The notes under the pieces are model-generated. The model made no database searches. It saw nothing but the letters and a program-made list of their open reading frames with translations, and was not told the origin of the DNA. This document shows, piece after piece, positions 1-8,495 of a stretch of 64,000 nt of DNA; the first letter of the stretch is position 1; every line of letters starts with the position of its first letter. The DNA lies in contig NZ_FMHU01000001.1 of assembly GCF_900091415.1 (NCBI RefSeq), positions 2,728,001 through 2,792,000 on the forward strand. The letters are read 5' to 3'. Source of the stretch: Micromonospora inyonensis. Lineage in GTDB: Bacteria; Actinomycetota; Actinomycetes; Mycobacteriales; Micromonosporaceae. The position numbers and the translations under genes were made by a program.

Positions 1-423
1 CTGCTGTGGACGGTCTCGATCGTCGTGCTCGGCGGCGAGGTGGTCCTCGCCGTCGACGGCCGGCTGCCGGCCGTGCTGCTCTGCGCGGTGCTGGCCCTGC
101 TCTCGCTGCTGCGCGCCCGGCCGCTCGTCAGCCGGCTCCAGCGGATCCCGGTGCTGGTCGCCGGTTCCCTCGGCCTGGCGCTGACGACGGCGGCGGTCTT
201 CCCCCAGCTGGCGGCGCCGCTGCGCCTCGGGGCGCTGCTCGGCGCTCTGGTGGTGGTGGCGGTCGTCAGCCTGGTCTACGGGCTGGCCGTGGCCGGCAAG
301 CACATCTCCCCGGTGTGGGGGCGGGTGCTGGACATCCTGGAGATCCTCGTGATCGTCGCGGTGGTGCCGCTGGCCGCGTGGGTCTGCGGCCTGTACGGCT
401 GGATCGTCAACATCAACCCGTGA
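1..423 (+). CDS. eccD: Type VII secretion integral membrane protein EccD, C-terminal end (partial)
   Basis: The reading frame is open from the first base, so the N-terminus lies outside the window. The visible 140 residues are almost all hydrophobic and form about four membrane spans, ending in a short hydrophobic tail, as expected for the last helices of the 11-span EccD channel subunit of the ESX complex. The name rests mainly on context: eccE and eccB follow directly. The stop overlaps the 3' end of the oppositely oriented eccE by 11 bases. An unrelated polytopic protein cannot be excluded from this piece alone. Confidence 0.75.
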   Translation: MLWTVSIVVLGGEVVLAVDGRLPAVLLCAVLALLSLLRARPLVSRLQRIPVLVAGSLGLALTTAAVFPQLAAPLRLGALLGALVVVAVVSLVYGLAVAGKHISPVWGRVLDILEILVIVAVVPLAAWVCGLYGWIVNINP

Positions 424-1573
424 CGAGTGCGACGCTGCCGGTCGCCGTGTCCGCCACGGCGACCGGCGCGCACGCGTAGGCCGCCGGCCCGTGCCACCCG
501 TCGAGCTGGCGGGACACGAACGAGTGCCGCCGCGCCACGTCCTGGACCGTCTTCAACAGGTCGTCGGCGCGGCTGTCCGGGGAGGCGACCCGGAGCAGCG
601 GGACGCCGGCCCGGCCGCCCGAGTTGATCGTCACGGACAGGGTGTGCGACATCACCGGGATGGCGGTCACCGCGTCGGCCAGCGCGCCGACCGGAGCATC
701 CGGTCGGCCGCGCAGTTCCAGGCAGCGCTGCGTCCAGCCCCGGCCCGCCAGGCCCGTCCAGCTCTCCACCTGCGAATCGGGTGCCACGTCGAGCCCGGCC
801 GCGGTGAGCAGGGCCGCCGTCAGCTCGTCCGGGTCGAGCATCCGGTAGGCCAGCCCCGCGCCGGTGAGCGCCTTGCCGATCCGGCCCGCGGCCGCCGCCA
901 GGGTCCGGCGTACGCCGTCGATGCCGCCACCCCGGTTGACCGCCTCGGTGCGGGCGTCCGCGACCCGGAGGCGGGCGGCCACCCAGACGTCCCGGCGGTA
1001 GGCGGCCGGTCGACCCGGGTTCGGGTACCAGACCAGGCTGCGCGCGACCACCTGGGTGGACGAGGCCGGCCCGGTCGACCCGGCCAGCACGCGTACCACC
1101 TGGTCGATCGCCGCTCCGGGCAGCGGCCCGGCCGTTCCGCCCGGCACGGTGACCACGCAGGCCACGAACCAACCCTGGTCGTCCTGCCCCAGACCCAGCC
1201 GGTTGCCCCGGTCCTCGAATCCGGTGACGGTCAGGTCCGGGGCCAGCGCGGACAGGCGCGGATCGGCCGTCGCCGGGGACAGCGCGGCCCGTCGGGCGGC
1301 CCGCTCCCGCCGCCGCAGCCGGCGACGCAGCGCACGGTCCTCGTACCACCAGCGGCCGCCCCGCCGGGCGAAGGTCGCCAGCACCACCAGGAGCACCAGC
1401 GCGGCCACCGCACCGGTCACCCAGACCTGCCCCTGCGACACCGCGCCCACGGTCAGCGCGCCGACCTCCAGGACGACGAGCTGGCCCACGGTCACCGGAC
1501 CGAGCCGGCCACGGCGGGGCCGGTCGGCCCGCGCGACCACCGTGCGACCGCGCGCCGCTTCTACCTGGGTCAT
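413..1573 (-). CDS. eccE: Type VII secretion protein EccE
   Basis: A 386-residue protein with two membrane spans near residues 27-66, then a basic stretch and a long soluble domain, the layout of EccE, a peripheral subunit of the ESX membrane complex. The soluble part has short family-like stretches such as SLVWYPNPGR. The start is an ATG; the divergent eccB begins 159 bases away, so the gap probably holds promoters for both. EccE normally lies on the same strand as eccD; here it faces eccD and overlaps it tail to tail by 11 bases. Identification is from topology, size and neighbours rather than a catalytic motif. Confidence 0.78.
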   Translation of the reverse strand: MTQVEAARGRTVVARADRPRRGRLGPVTVGQLVVLEVGALTVGAVSQGQVWVTGAVAALVLLVVLATFARRGGRWWYEDRALRRRLRRRERAARRAALSPATADPRLSALAPDLTVTGFEDRGNRLGLGQDDQGWFVACVVTVPGGTAGPLPGAAIDQVVRVLAGSTGPASSTQVVARSLVWYPNPGRPAAYRRDVWVAARLRVADARTEAVNRGGGIDGVRRTLAAAAGRIGKALTGAGLAYRMLDPDELTAALLTAAGLDVAPDSQVESWTGLAGRGWTQRCLELRGRPDAPVGALADAVTAIPVMSHTLSVTINSGGRAGVPLLRVASPDSRADDLLKTVQDVARRHSFVSRQLDGWHGPAAYACAPVAVADTATGSVALVTG

Positions 1574-1732
1574 CGCTGTGTTCCTCCTCTGGATCGCCGG
1601 TCGCCCCGACGTCCGCCGCCGGTGTACGGACGGCGAATCCCGTCGTCCGTGGGGGGCCCTTATCGTAGGGAAGCCCGGAACGGCCGTCGGACCTGTTCGT
1701 CCGGGAGCCCCCACCCCTGCCGGAGGTAGTGC

Positions 1733-3313
1733 ATGCGGACCCGCCGTGACCAGGTTCAGGCGTACCGGTTCGTCACCCGCCGCATCGTCTCGGCCCTGCT
1801 GTCGGGCGATCCGGAGACGACCGACCTGCCGATGCGACGGTTGGGCCTGGCGGTCTTCGGCAGCGCCATGGTCGCGGCGATCGTGCTCGCCGGCGCGGGC
1901 GTGTACGGCCTGGTCACCAAGGGTGGTGCCCCGCTCGAGCCGAACACCCTGGTGATCGAGAAGGAGACCGGGGCGACCTACGTCTTCGTCGACGGGCGGC
2001 TGTACCCGACGTTGAACTACGCGTCTGCCCGCCTGATCCTCGGCGACGCCTCCGCGCCGGTCCGGTCGATGTCCCAGGCGTCCATCCGGGAACGCCCCCG
2101 TGGCCGGATGGTCGGCATCGTCGGCGCTCCCGACGACCTGCCGGACCGGTCGGCGCTGGTCGGCCTGCCCTGGTCGGTCTGCAACACGCCGGACACCGTC
2201 AACACGCGCCGGTCGACCACCCGGCTGGTCGTCAACCAACAGATCTCCGGTGGCTCGCCCCTCGGCGACCAGGCGATTCTGGTCGCGGCCGGTAGCCGGC
2301 GCTACCTGCTGTCCCGCAACACCCGGATGCAGATCATCGGCGGCGATGCGGCGATCGCCGCACTGAGGATGACCTCCGTCCGGCCGATCGAGGTCGGTCA
2401 GCAACTGATCAACGCGGTGCCGGCCGGGCCGCGGTTGAGGGCGCCGATCCTCTCCGGGGACAACGAGCGCAGCCGGGTGGAGGTCGGTACCGGCTCGTCC
2501 CGGGTCGGGCAGATCTTCCGTGCCGCCGACCAGCACTACGTGCTGACCAAGAACGGCCTGGTGCCGATCGGCGAGATCACCGCGTTGCTGTTGCGCAAGG
2601 ACGGGGGCGAGGTCACGGACATCACCCCGGAGCAGGCGGGCCGGGCGCTCAGCGACCAGCGCCTCGAGGAGGAGGGCATGCCGCAGAAGCTGCCCGAGTT
2701 GCGACAGGCGGGGCTGCTCCGGGCGTCGGTCTGCGCGACGTACCGGGCGGGTCCGGCGGGCGAGCGCACCACGACGATCGAGGTGTTCGACCGTACGCCA
2801 CCCGAGCTGTCGCCGTCCGCGCCCGGCTCGATCGAGGTGCGCCAAGGTGACCGGGACGAGGTCCGGACGGCGGAGCGGGTGGTCGTGCCGGGCGGCAAGG
2901 GAGCCCTGGTGCAGGCGATGCCCGGAGTCGGCGAGGGCGGGCAGGGGGCGGCGGCCTCCACCGTCTACCTGGTCACCTCCCAGGGGATCCGTTACCCCCT
3001 CGGCACCCGCTCCGGCGACGCGATGGCCGCCCTCGGCTACGGCGGGGTGACCCCGCTCGCCGTCCCGGCCTCGCTGCTGGCCCTGATCCCCATCGGGCCG
3101 GTCCTGGAACGCGACGCGGCCCGCGACTACTTCGACCCCGGCACGCCCTCCGCCACCCGCTCCGGGCAGCCCACACCGTCCGGATCCCCCAGCCCGCGGC
3201 GGACCGGCGAGTCCACCGGGGACGACGGTCCGGGGGAGAGCGAACCCAGTGGATCGGCCAAACCCACCTCCGGCTCCTCCCCGTCGCCCGGCGACGAGCC
3301 GGGTGACGGTTAG
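1733..3313 (+). CDS. eccB: Type VII secretion protein EccB
   Basis: A 526-residue membrane-anchored subunit of the ESX translocon. The N-terminus (RDQVQAYRFVTRRIVSALL) is the cytoplasmic segment typical of EccB. A single membrane span follows at residues 38-61, then a large extracytoplasmic domain of repeated beta-rich units with family motifs such as TLVIEKETGATY and LYPTLNYASARLI. Two cysteines (in SVCNTPD and ASVCATY) could form the disulfide known in the family. The last 50 residues are a Ser/Pro/Gly-rich tail. The ATG is preceded by GGAGG at good spacing. A GC hairpin follows the stop. Confidence 0.93.
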   Translation: MRTRRDQVQAYRFVTRRIVSALLSGDPETTDLPMRRLGLAVFGSAMVAAIVLAGAGVYGLVTKGGAPLEPNTLVIEKETGATYVFVDGRLYPTLNYASARLILGDASAPVRSMSQASIRERPRGRMVGIVGAPDDLPDRSALVGLPWSVCNTPDTVNTRRSTTRLVVNQQISGGSPLGDQAILVAAGSRRYLLSRNTRMQIIGGDAAIAALRMTSVRPIEVGQQLINAVPAGPRLRAPILSGDNERSRVEVGTGSSRVGQIFRAADQHYVLTKNGLVPIGEITALLLRKDGGEVTDITPEQAGRALSDQRLEEEGMPQKLPELRQAGLLRASVCATYRAGPAGERTTTIEVFDRTPPELSPSAPGSIEVRQGDRDEVRTAERVVVPGGKGALVQAMPGVGEGGQGAAASTVYLVTSQGIRYPLGTRSGDAMAALGYGGVTPLAVPASLLALIPIGPVLERDAARDYFDPGTPSATRSGQPTPSGSPSPRRTGESTGDDGPGESEPSGSAKPTSGSSPSPGDEPGDG

Positions 3314-3319
3314 CGCAGG

Positions 3320-3337
3320 CCCGGCCGGACGGCCGGG
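3320..3337 (+). terminator. Hairpin after eccB
   Basis: Perfect inverted repeat CCCGGCC / GGCCGGG with a 4-base loop, starting 7 bases after the eccB stop. No T-run follows, as is common in actinomycetes. It separates eccB from the two secreted-protein genes downstream. Confidence 0.5.
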
Positions 3338-3407
3338 TCGCCTGACGTGCCTCGGTCAACTACGCTGAGGCCCGCGACGAGACCCACGACGACCACGGGG
3401 ATGCTGC

Positions 3408-3776
3408 ATGGGTACGAAGACCAGGGTCGACGTACTGTCCTTGGAGGATTTCCACCGGCGGCTGGCCGGTCGGATCACCGAGGCCGACCAACTGCTCAAG
3501 AAACTGAACACGGAATTGCAGTGCCGGCCGCCCGCGCTCGGCGCGTTCGCCGACGCGGTCAGCAGCACGCGGCAGTACACCGACCTGCACACCCGGTACG
3601 TCGACCGCGTGAAACGGCTCCGGCGCTCCCTGGTGGCGGTGCAGGAGGCAACCCAGAAGATTCTCGACAACTACCGCACGACCGAGGCGCGGAACAAGGC
3701 CAACGCCGCCGACATCGCCAGGGTTCTCGGTAGCGTCGACGATCCGCTCGGCCTGGAGGGGACTCCGCGTGTCTGA
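3408..3776 (+). CDS. Small WXG100-like candidate ESX substrate
   Basis: A 122-residue, mostly helical protein without signal peptide or membrane span. It has the size and two-helix look of ESX substrates or partners. Near its end it carries YRTTE, which fits the YxxxD/E export signal of type VII substrates. It overlaps the next gene by 8 bases, so the two are probably translated together and may pair as a heterodimer, as PE/PPE and EsxA/EsxB pairs do. There is no WxG turn in this protein; the partner has WSG. Function is inferred from motif and position. Confidence 0.65.
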   Translation: MGTKTRVDVLSLEDFHRRLAGRITEADQLLKKLNTELQCRPPALGAFADAVSSTRQYTDLHTRYVDRVKRLRRSLVAVQEATQKILDNYRTTEARNKANAADIARVLGSVDDPLGLEGTPRV

Positions 3777-5001
3777 CGAGTACGTACAGCGCTACCAGCC
3801 GGTCAGCCACGAGCAGCTCTACCAGGGCGTGCAGGCTGGCGACGCCGAGCAGATCGACACCCTCGCCACGGCGTGGAGTTCGATGAAGGACACGGTCGAC
3901 GGGCTCGGTCGCGCCCTGCGGGAGGACCTCGACGCCCTCGACCGGACGTGGAGCGGCGACGCCGGCGACGAGTTCCAGCGCCGGGTCGGGCTCGTCGTCC
4001 AGTACTCGACCAACCTGGCCAGTGGAATGGGCTCGGTCCACGAGGGGCTGTCGCTGATGTCGGGGCCGTTGCGGACGGCACAGCGGCAGGCCGAGAGCCC
4101 GGAGGAGACCGACGACCACGACAAGACGATCGGCGGCGCCGCGAAGGGCTCGCTCTTCGGTCCGGGCGGAGCGGTCATCGGGGCGATCGCCGGGCACCTC
4201 CAGGACCAGGAGGAGAAGGAGAAGGCGCACCAGCGGATGGTGAAGGTGGTGGCCGAGTTGGCCGCCAGTTACGACCTCTCCACCTTCGACCGGTGGAGCC
4301 CGCCACCCCCGCCGCCGGTGGACACCCCGGGCGGGGTGGGCGAGACCACGTACAACCCGCGCAGCGGACCGGGCGCGACCACGCCGAGCAGCGTGCCGGA
4401 CAGCGGTTCCCCGGCGCACACCGGCACCAGTCGGGCCGACGGTGTGCGCACGGTCGGGCACGCCGACATCGACGGGGGCGGTCTGTCACGCGACCCGGAC
4501 ACCGGCCTCCACGCGTCGACCGGTCCGGGTGCGGGCACCTCGCTGGCCGGGGCCGGTCCCTCCCTCGGGAGTGGGGCACTGCTCGCCGGGTGGGCGGCCG
4601 GGGCGGGCGGCATGGTGGCGAGCACGGCGGGCGGCACCCGGACCTCCGGCGCGGGCGGTGGTCCGTCGTGGGGCTCCTCGACCGCGGTACCGGCAGGTGG
4701 GGTGCTCGGTGCCGGTGCGCTGGCCGCCGGTGCCGGTGGTGCTGGTTCCTCCCCGGTGGCCCGTCCCGCGGGCGGTGGCACCGGGCTGGAGAGCAGGGCG
4801 GCGGTCGGCGGAGGCCGGGCCGGCGCCGGGCGGCCGGGTGCGGCCGGGGCGCTGCGCCCCGGTGTGCTCGGTGGTGCGCCCATGTCCGGCGGGGACGACG
4901 ACGAGCCCGGCACCCGCAGCACCTGGCTGACCGAGGACGACATGGACTGGCGGGGTGGCGCGGAAGCCACCCCTGCGATCCTCGGGACGGACGACAACTG
5001 A
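3769..5001 (+). CDS. PPE/WXG-like protein with long Gly/Pro/Ala-rich tail
   Basis: A 410-residue protein in two parts. Residues 1-170 are helical and include a helix-turn-helix centred on TWSGDAGDEFQRRV, matching the WxG turn of WXG100/PPE substrates, followed by a short glycine-rich hydrophobic stretch (GGAVIGAIAG) and a charged segment. From about residue 175 it becomes proline-rich, then a very Gly/Ala/Ser-rich low-complexity tail, ending in an acidic stretch. It overlaps the preceding small gene by 8 bases and probably forms a secreted pair with it. The tail resembles those of cell-wall or surface-exposed ESX proteins, but its role is unknown. Confidence 0.7.
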   Translation: MSDEYVQRYQPVSHEQLYQGVQAGDAEQIDTLATAWSSMKDTVDGLGRALREDLDALDRTWSGDAGDEFQRRVGLVVQYSTNLASGMGSVHEGLSLMSGPLRTAQRQAESPEETDDHDKTIGGAAKGSLFGPGGAVIGAIAGHLQDQEEKEKAHQRMVKVVAELAASYDLSTFDRWSPPPPPPVDTPGGVGETTYNPRSGPGATTPSSVPDSGSPAHTGTSRADGVRTVGHADIDGGGLSRDPDTGLHASTGPGAGTSLAGAGPSLGSGALLAGWAAGAGGMVASTAGGTRTSGAGGGPSWGSSTAVPAGGVLGAGALAAGAGGAGSSPVARPAGGGTGLESRAAVGGGRAGAGRPGAAGALRPGVLGGAPMSGGDDDEPGTRSTWLTEDDMDWRGGAEATPAILGTDDN

Positions 5002-5006
5002 GGCAA

Positions 5007-5060
5007 CGACGGCGGAGGCGCGACCACCGGTGGATCCGGCGGATCGCGCCTCCGTCGTCG
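5007..5060 (+). terminator. Long inverted repeat closing the type VII locus
   Basis: 17-base arms at 5007-5023 and 5044-5060 match at 16 of 17 positions with a 20-base loop. The first arm starts 6 bases after the stop of the PPE-like gene, so this is a likely terminator for the secretion locus. Confidence 0.55.
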
Positions 5061-5155
5061 CACGTCCGGCGGGTCGCGCCTCCTCGACGGCGGGTCCTGC
5101 CGACCGCCGGTGCGGCGGGAACGACCTGCTCCGAAGCGTTGCCCGGAAGCCTCGG

Positions 5156-5185
5156 TTGACCCTACTGTGTATCGCACAGTAGTGT
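5156..5185 (+). promoter_or_regulatory. padR promoter with embedded operator
   Basis: TTGACC at 5156-5161 and TAGTGT at 5180-5185 form a -35/-10 pair with an 18-base spacer. Inside lies a perfect inverted repeat TACTGTG-N5-CACAGTA (5163-5181), the kind of dyad bound by PadR-family repressors. The -10 ends 7 bases before GTG at 5193, so the transcript is predicted to be leaderless. The layout predicts autorepression by blocking RNA polymerase. Seen directly: the sequences. Inferred: binding and start site. Confidence 0.7.
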
Positions 5186-5192
5186 GCGGCGC

Positions 5193-5525
5193 GTGGACAC
5201 CACCCAGCTCCTCAAGGGCGTACTGGATCTCGCGGTCCTCGCCGTGCTCCGGGAGGAGGACGGCTACGGCTACGACATCCTGCGCAGGCTGCGCGCGGCC
5301 GGGCTGGAGGAGGTCGGGGACGCCTCGGTCTACGGCACGCTGCGGCGACTCTTCGCGGCCGGCCTGCTGACCGCCTACGTCGTGCCGAGCGAGTCCGGTC
5401 CGCACCGGAAGTACTACTCGCTGAACGCGGCCGGGCGGGACCAGCTGCGCCGGTCGGGCAAGCTCTGGCGCTCGTTCGCCACCACCATGGACGCACTGCT
5501 CGACGATCGGGGGACGGCGGCATGA
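5193..5525 (+). CDS. PadR-family transcriptional regulator
   Basis: A 110-residue winged-helix protein. The N-terminus DTTQLLKGVLDLAVLAVL, the GYDILRRL helix, the recognition segment around SVYGTLRRL and the wing HRKYYSLNAAG are typical of PadR proteins; the short C-terminal helix makes it a small PadR of subfamily 2. The GTG at 5193 is preferred over one at 5184 because it matches the family start and sits 7 bases after a -10 box. The gene overlaps the next by 4 bases (ATGA). PadR proteins in such pairs usually repress the adjoining membrane-protein gene in response to an unknown signal. Confidence 0.88.
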   Translation: MDTTQLLKGVLDLAVLAVLREEDGYGYDILRRLRAAGLEEVGDASVYGTLRRLFAAGLLTAYVVPSESGPHRKYYSLNAAGRDQLRRSGKLWRSFATTMDALLDDRGTAA

Positions 5526-6556
5526 CCGTCATGGAGCAGGAGATCACGGCGTACGTCGAGCGGGTCCGGGCCGCGTTGGCCGACCTGCCCCCGGCGCGGC
5601 GGGACGAGTTGACCGAGGACCTTCCGGAGCACCTCGCCGAGGTCGCCGCCGAGAGTGGGGGCTCGCTGGTCGACCGGCTCGGCGAGCCCGAGGCGTACGC
5701 GGCGGAGCTGCGGGCCGCTGCCGGTGCCCCGGTGCACCCCGGACGCAACCTGGACCAGCGGGTCGCCGGGCTCGTGGTCGGGCTCCGTGCCCGGCTGCGC
5801 GTCCTCGACGTCCGGCTCGGGCCGCCGCTGGGGTACGCCGCAGCCTCGGACTACCTGAGGCTGCTCCGTCCCGCCTGGTGGCTGGTCCGGGCCTACCTCG
5901 CCGCCATGCTGGTGGCCGTGGCCACCGGTGGCAGCCCGGGGGTGCTGCCCCGGCTCGGTGGAAGCAACCTGGGCGGCCTGGTGCTCCTGGCCGGGTGCGT
6001 GGTCGGCTCGCTCTGGCTCGGCCGCAACGCCGACCGGCTCTCCCGGTGGCCGCGCCGACTGGTGCTCGCCGGCTCGCTGGGGATGGTCCTCTTCGGCCTG
6101 GTCGGGGTCACCACCGTCGACGGCCGGGCCCGTTGGGGCGGGTACGACGGCTACGACTCGGTGTCCGTGGACGACCAGTACTCGCACATCCAGGACGTCT
6201 TCGTGTACGACAGCGAGGGCCGGCTGGTGCGGGATGCCCGCCTCTTCGACCAGAACGGTGCCCCGATCCGGCTCGGCTGGCCGGACTGCCGTCAGTCGGA
6301 TCCCGAGCCGATCGACGACCCGATGCGGCAGCCGTACCCGTACTGCCCGGAGCGGGCCCCGTTCCAGTTCCCTACGCCGGATGCGACGCCCACCGGCCCG
6401 ACCGCGACGCCGGGTGCCGCCCCGGGCGGTGCGGTGCGACCGGACGCCACACCGAGCGGTACGGCGTCGCCGGGCGACCCGGCGAGCCCGAGCGGCCCGG
6501 CGACCCGGAGCGATGCGCCGACCCCGACCTCGACGGAGTCCCGTCCCGCCGGCTGA
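5522..6556 (+). CDS. HAAS/DUF1700-like membrane protein, partner of PadR
   Basis: A 344-residue protein. Residues 5-70 form the helical HAAS-type domain (EITAYVERVRAALADLPPARR, broken here for brevity at position 20, followed by acidic helices) that typically accompanies PadR regulators. Three membrane spans follow around residues 118-200. An outside domain comes next with a Tyr/Asp-rich stretch and two cysteines, then a Pro/Thr/Ser-rich linker to the end. It overlaps padR by 4 bases and is surely co-transcribed and under the dyad upstream. The tail ends in linker, which is odd: an LppU-like domain lies just downstream in another frame, so a frameshift may have cut an originally longer protein. 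Confidence 0.72.
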   Translation: MTVMEQEITAYVERVRAALADLPPARRDELTEDLPEHLAEVAAESGGSLVDRLGEPEAYAAELRAAAGAPVHPGRNLDQRVAGLVVGLRARLRVLDVRLGPPLGYAAASDYLRLLRPAWWLVRAYLAAMLVAVATGGSPGVLPRLGGSNLGGLVLLAGCVVGSLWLGRNADRLSRWPRRLVLAGSLGMVLFGLVGVTTVDGRARWGGYDGYDSVSVDDQYSHIQDVFVYDSEGRLVRDARLFDQNGAPIRLGWPDCRQSDPEPIDDPMRQPYPYCPERAPFQFPTPDATPTGPTATPGAAPGGAVRPDATPSGTASPGDPASPSGPATRSDAPTPTSTESRPAG

Positions 6557-6612
6557 GCCGACAGTTCCGTGGCGCGGCGGACGGGTCCAGGGCGCAGCCA
6601 GGAGGCTACGAC

Positions 6613-6915
6613 GTCGCGGACCGCCTGCTGACCCCGGACCGGACCGCCGACGCCCGGGTGGGGGACTGCCTGGCCGCGCTGCCCGACGTGGCCGAGGGCG
6701 GGCAGCGCCGGGCCGCGGAGGCGCGGGTGGCCGCATGCGCCTCTCCGGACGCCGCGTACGACGTGGTCGGGCGGCTCGACGGGCAGACCGAGGAACAGGT
6801 GCGCGACGGCCGTCGGTGCGAGCCGTTCGTCGCCGAGGGCGGCACCTACTACACCTACAGCAGCATCCCGCCCGGCGGCACGGGGTACCTGCTCTGTCTG
6901 GTGCCCCACCGCTGA
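6613..6915 (+). pseudogene. LppU/SCO3897-like domain without a usable start
   Basis: About 100 codons show the pattern of septum-formation/LppU-like extracellular domains: VGDCLAAL, RVAACASPDAAYDVVG, CEPFV and YLLCLVPHR, four cysteines in all. No ATG, GTG or TTG with a signal peptide precedes it. A perfect AGGAGG at 6600-6605 sits 7 bases before a GTC codon at 6613; the first in-frame GTG is at 6658, inside the domain. The same frame is open back into the PadR partner gene. Either the start was lost, or the domain was the C-terminus of that membrane protein before a frameshift. A non-standard start is possible but less likely. Confidence 0.5.
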
Positions 6916-7055
6916 GCCGATGGCTCCCCGGAGCAGTTGAACAGGAGGTGAATCCCACTCCGTCGGTGTCTTTCCCGGGCGGCCGGCGCGTGGCACGCTA
7001 CCGGCAGGTACCCGCGCGACCAGCCAACGGTGACTGACCGCTAGGAGGATGCCCG

Positions 7056-7742
7056 ATGGGTGAGATGGTGACCTACCGCCACGACGGTGCGACGGGTGAG
7101 GGCTACCTCGCGATACCCTCCGGCGGTGCGACCAGCCCGGCGGTCATCGTCATCCAGGAACGGTGGGGTCTCGTCCCGCACATCACCGCGGTTGCCGACC
7201 GGTTCGCCGAGGCCGGGTTCGTGGCGTTCGCGCCGGACCTCTACCACGGTGCCTCGACCGACGACGCGGAGGAGGCGAAGCGGCTGATGACGGCACTGCG
7301 GATGGACGACGCGGCGGCCGACATCGCCGCCGCGGCCGCTTACCTCGCCGACCGTCCCGAGGTCACCGGCGGGATCGGCTGTGCGGGCTTCTGCGCCGGG
7401 GGCAGCCTGGCGCTCTGGTCCGCGACCATCTCCGACCGGATCGTCGCCACCGCCGGCTTCTACCCCGTCCTGCCCTGGGAGAAGATGCGCCCCGAGTGGG
7501 TCGACTACGCCGGCAAGGCGGCGGTCATCCACTGCGCCGAGGCGGACGGCACCTCCGCCGCCGAGGGGGTCCAGACCGCCCGGCAGGCGATCGAGTCCGC
7601 CGGTGGCACCTGCGTCCTCCACGACTACCCGGGTACCGCGCACTCGTTCTTCAACGACGACCGGCCGGAGGTCTTCGACCAGTGGGCCGCCGCCAGCGCC
7701 TGGGCCCGCACCCTCGAACTCTTCCGGAGCCGGCTTGGCTGA
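7056..7742 (+). CDS. Dienelactone hydrolase family protein
   Basis: A 228-residue cytoplasmic alpha/beta hydrolase. The nucleophile elbow is GFCAGG with Cys113, as in carboxymethylenebutenolidase, rather than the usual serine. The catalytic His196 lies in GTAHSFFND and the conserved Glu36 in QERWG, so the triad looks complete. The ATG follows GGAGG at ideal spacing. The stop overlaps the next gene by 8 bases if that gene starts at TTG. The family hydrolyses cyclic dienelactones or related esters; the actual substrate here is unknown, and no aromatic degradation genes lie nearby. Confidence 0.88.
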   Translation: MGEMVTYRHDGATGEGYLAIPSGGATSPAVIVIQERWGLVPHITAVADRFAEAGFVAFAPDLYHGASTDDAEEAKRLMTALRMDDAAADIAAAAAYLADRPEVTGGIGCAGFCAGGSLALWSATISDRIVATAGFYPVLPWEKMRPEWVDYAGKAAVIHCAEADGTSAAEGVQTARQAIESAGGTCVLHDYPGTAHSFFNDDRPEVFDQWAAASAWARTLELFRSRLG

Positions 7743-8475
7743 GGCCCGTACCGCCGAGGAGGTGGCCGCCCGCGCGCGGCGGGCGGCCGACCTGCCCGAC
7801 CTCGACGGCGCGATCGGTGGGTGCTTTGCCTGCCCGCGCCTGGTCGCCTGGCGGGAGGAGGTGGCCCGGACGAAGCGGGCGGCCTTCCGGGACCAGGAGT
7901 ACTGGGGTCGACCGGTGCCCGGACTCGGGGTTTCCGACGCCCGCATCGCGATCCTCGGCCTCGCCCCCGCCGCGCACGGCGGCAACCGCACCGGGCGGAT
8001 CTTCACCGGGGACCGTTCCGGGGACGTCCTCTTCGCCGCGCTGCACCGGGCCGGACTGGCCAACCAACCGACCAGCGTCGCCCGGGACGACGGACTGACC
8101 CTACGGGCGACCCGGATCTTCTCCGCGGTGCGCTGTGCCCCGCCGGACAACAAACCCACCCCCGGCGAGCGGGACACCTGCGCGCCCTGGCTGCACCGCG
8201 AACTCGACCTGGTCCGGCCCACGCTGCGCGTCGTGGTCGCGCTGGGTGCGTTCGCCTGGGCCGCCTGGTGGCCGGCGTTGCACGCGGTGTACGGCGTCCG
8301 GCCGCCCAGCCCGCGACCGGCGTTCGGCCATGGGGCACACTGGTCCGGCACGGCCGTACCGGAGGTGCTGGGCTGCTACCACGTCAGTCAGCAGAACACC
8401 TTCACCGGACGGCTCACACCACAGATGCTGGACGAGGTGTTCACCCGGGCGAAGCAGGTGGCCGGGGTGGACTGA
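7735..8475 (+). CDS. udgB: Uracil-DNA glycosylase, family 5 (UdgB)
   Basis: A 246-residue DNA repair glycosylase. Four cysteines for the 4Fe-4S cluster are in place (C30 and C33 in CFACPRLV, then AVRCAPP and RDTCAPW). Motif A is [14 protein letters not shown], the family 5 form lacking the polar catalytic residue of families 1-4, and the C-terminal motif is [14 protein letters not shown]. Family 5 enzymes remove uracil, hypoxanthine and other deaminated bases, useful in a high-GC genome prone to cytosine deamination. The TTG start at 7735 is chosen because GGAG lies 5 bases upstream and a later GTG (7762) would cut conserved sequence spacing. Confidence 0.9.
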   Translation: MAEARTAEEVAARARRAADLPDLDGAIGGCFACPRLVAWREEVARTKRAAFRDQEYWGRPVPGLGVSDARIAILGLAPAAHGGNRTGRIFTGDRSGDVLFAALHRAGLANQPTSVARDDGLTLRATRIFSAVRCAPPDNKPTPGERDTCAPWLHRELDLVRPTLRVVVALGAFAWAAWWPALHAVYGVRPPSPRPAFGHGAHWSGTAVPEVLGCYHVSQQNTFTGRLTPQMLDEVFTRAKQVAGVD

Positions 8476-8495
8476 CACTGTGCGGGGCGGTGACG

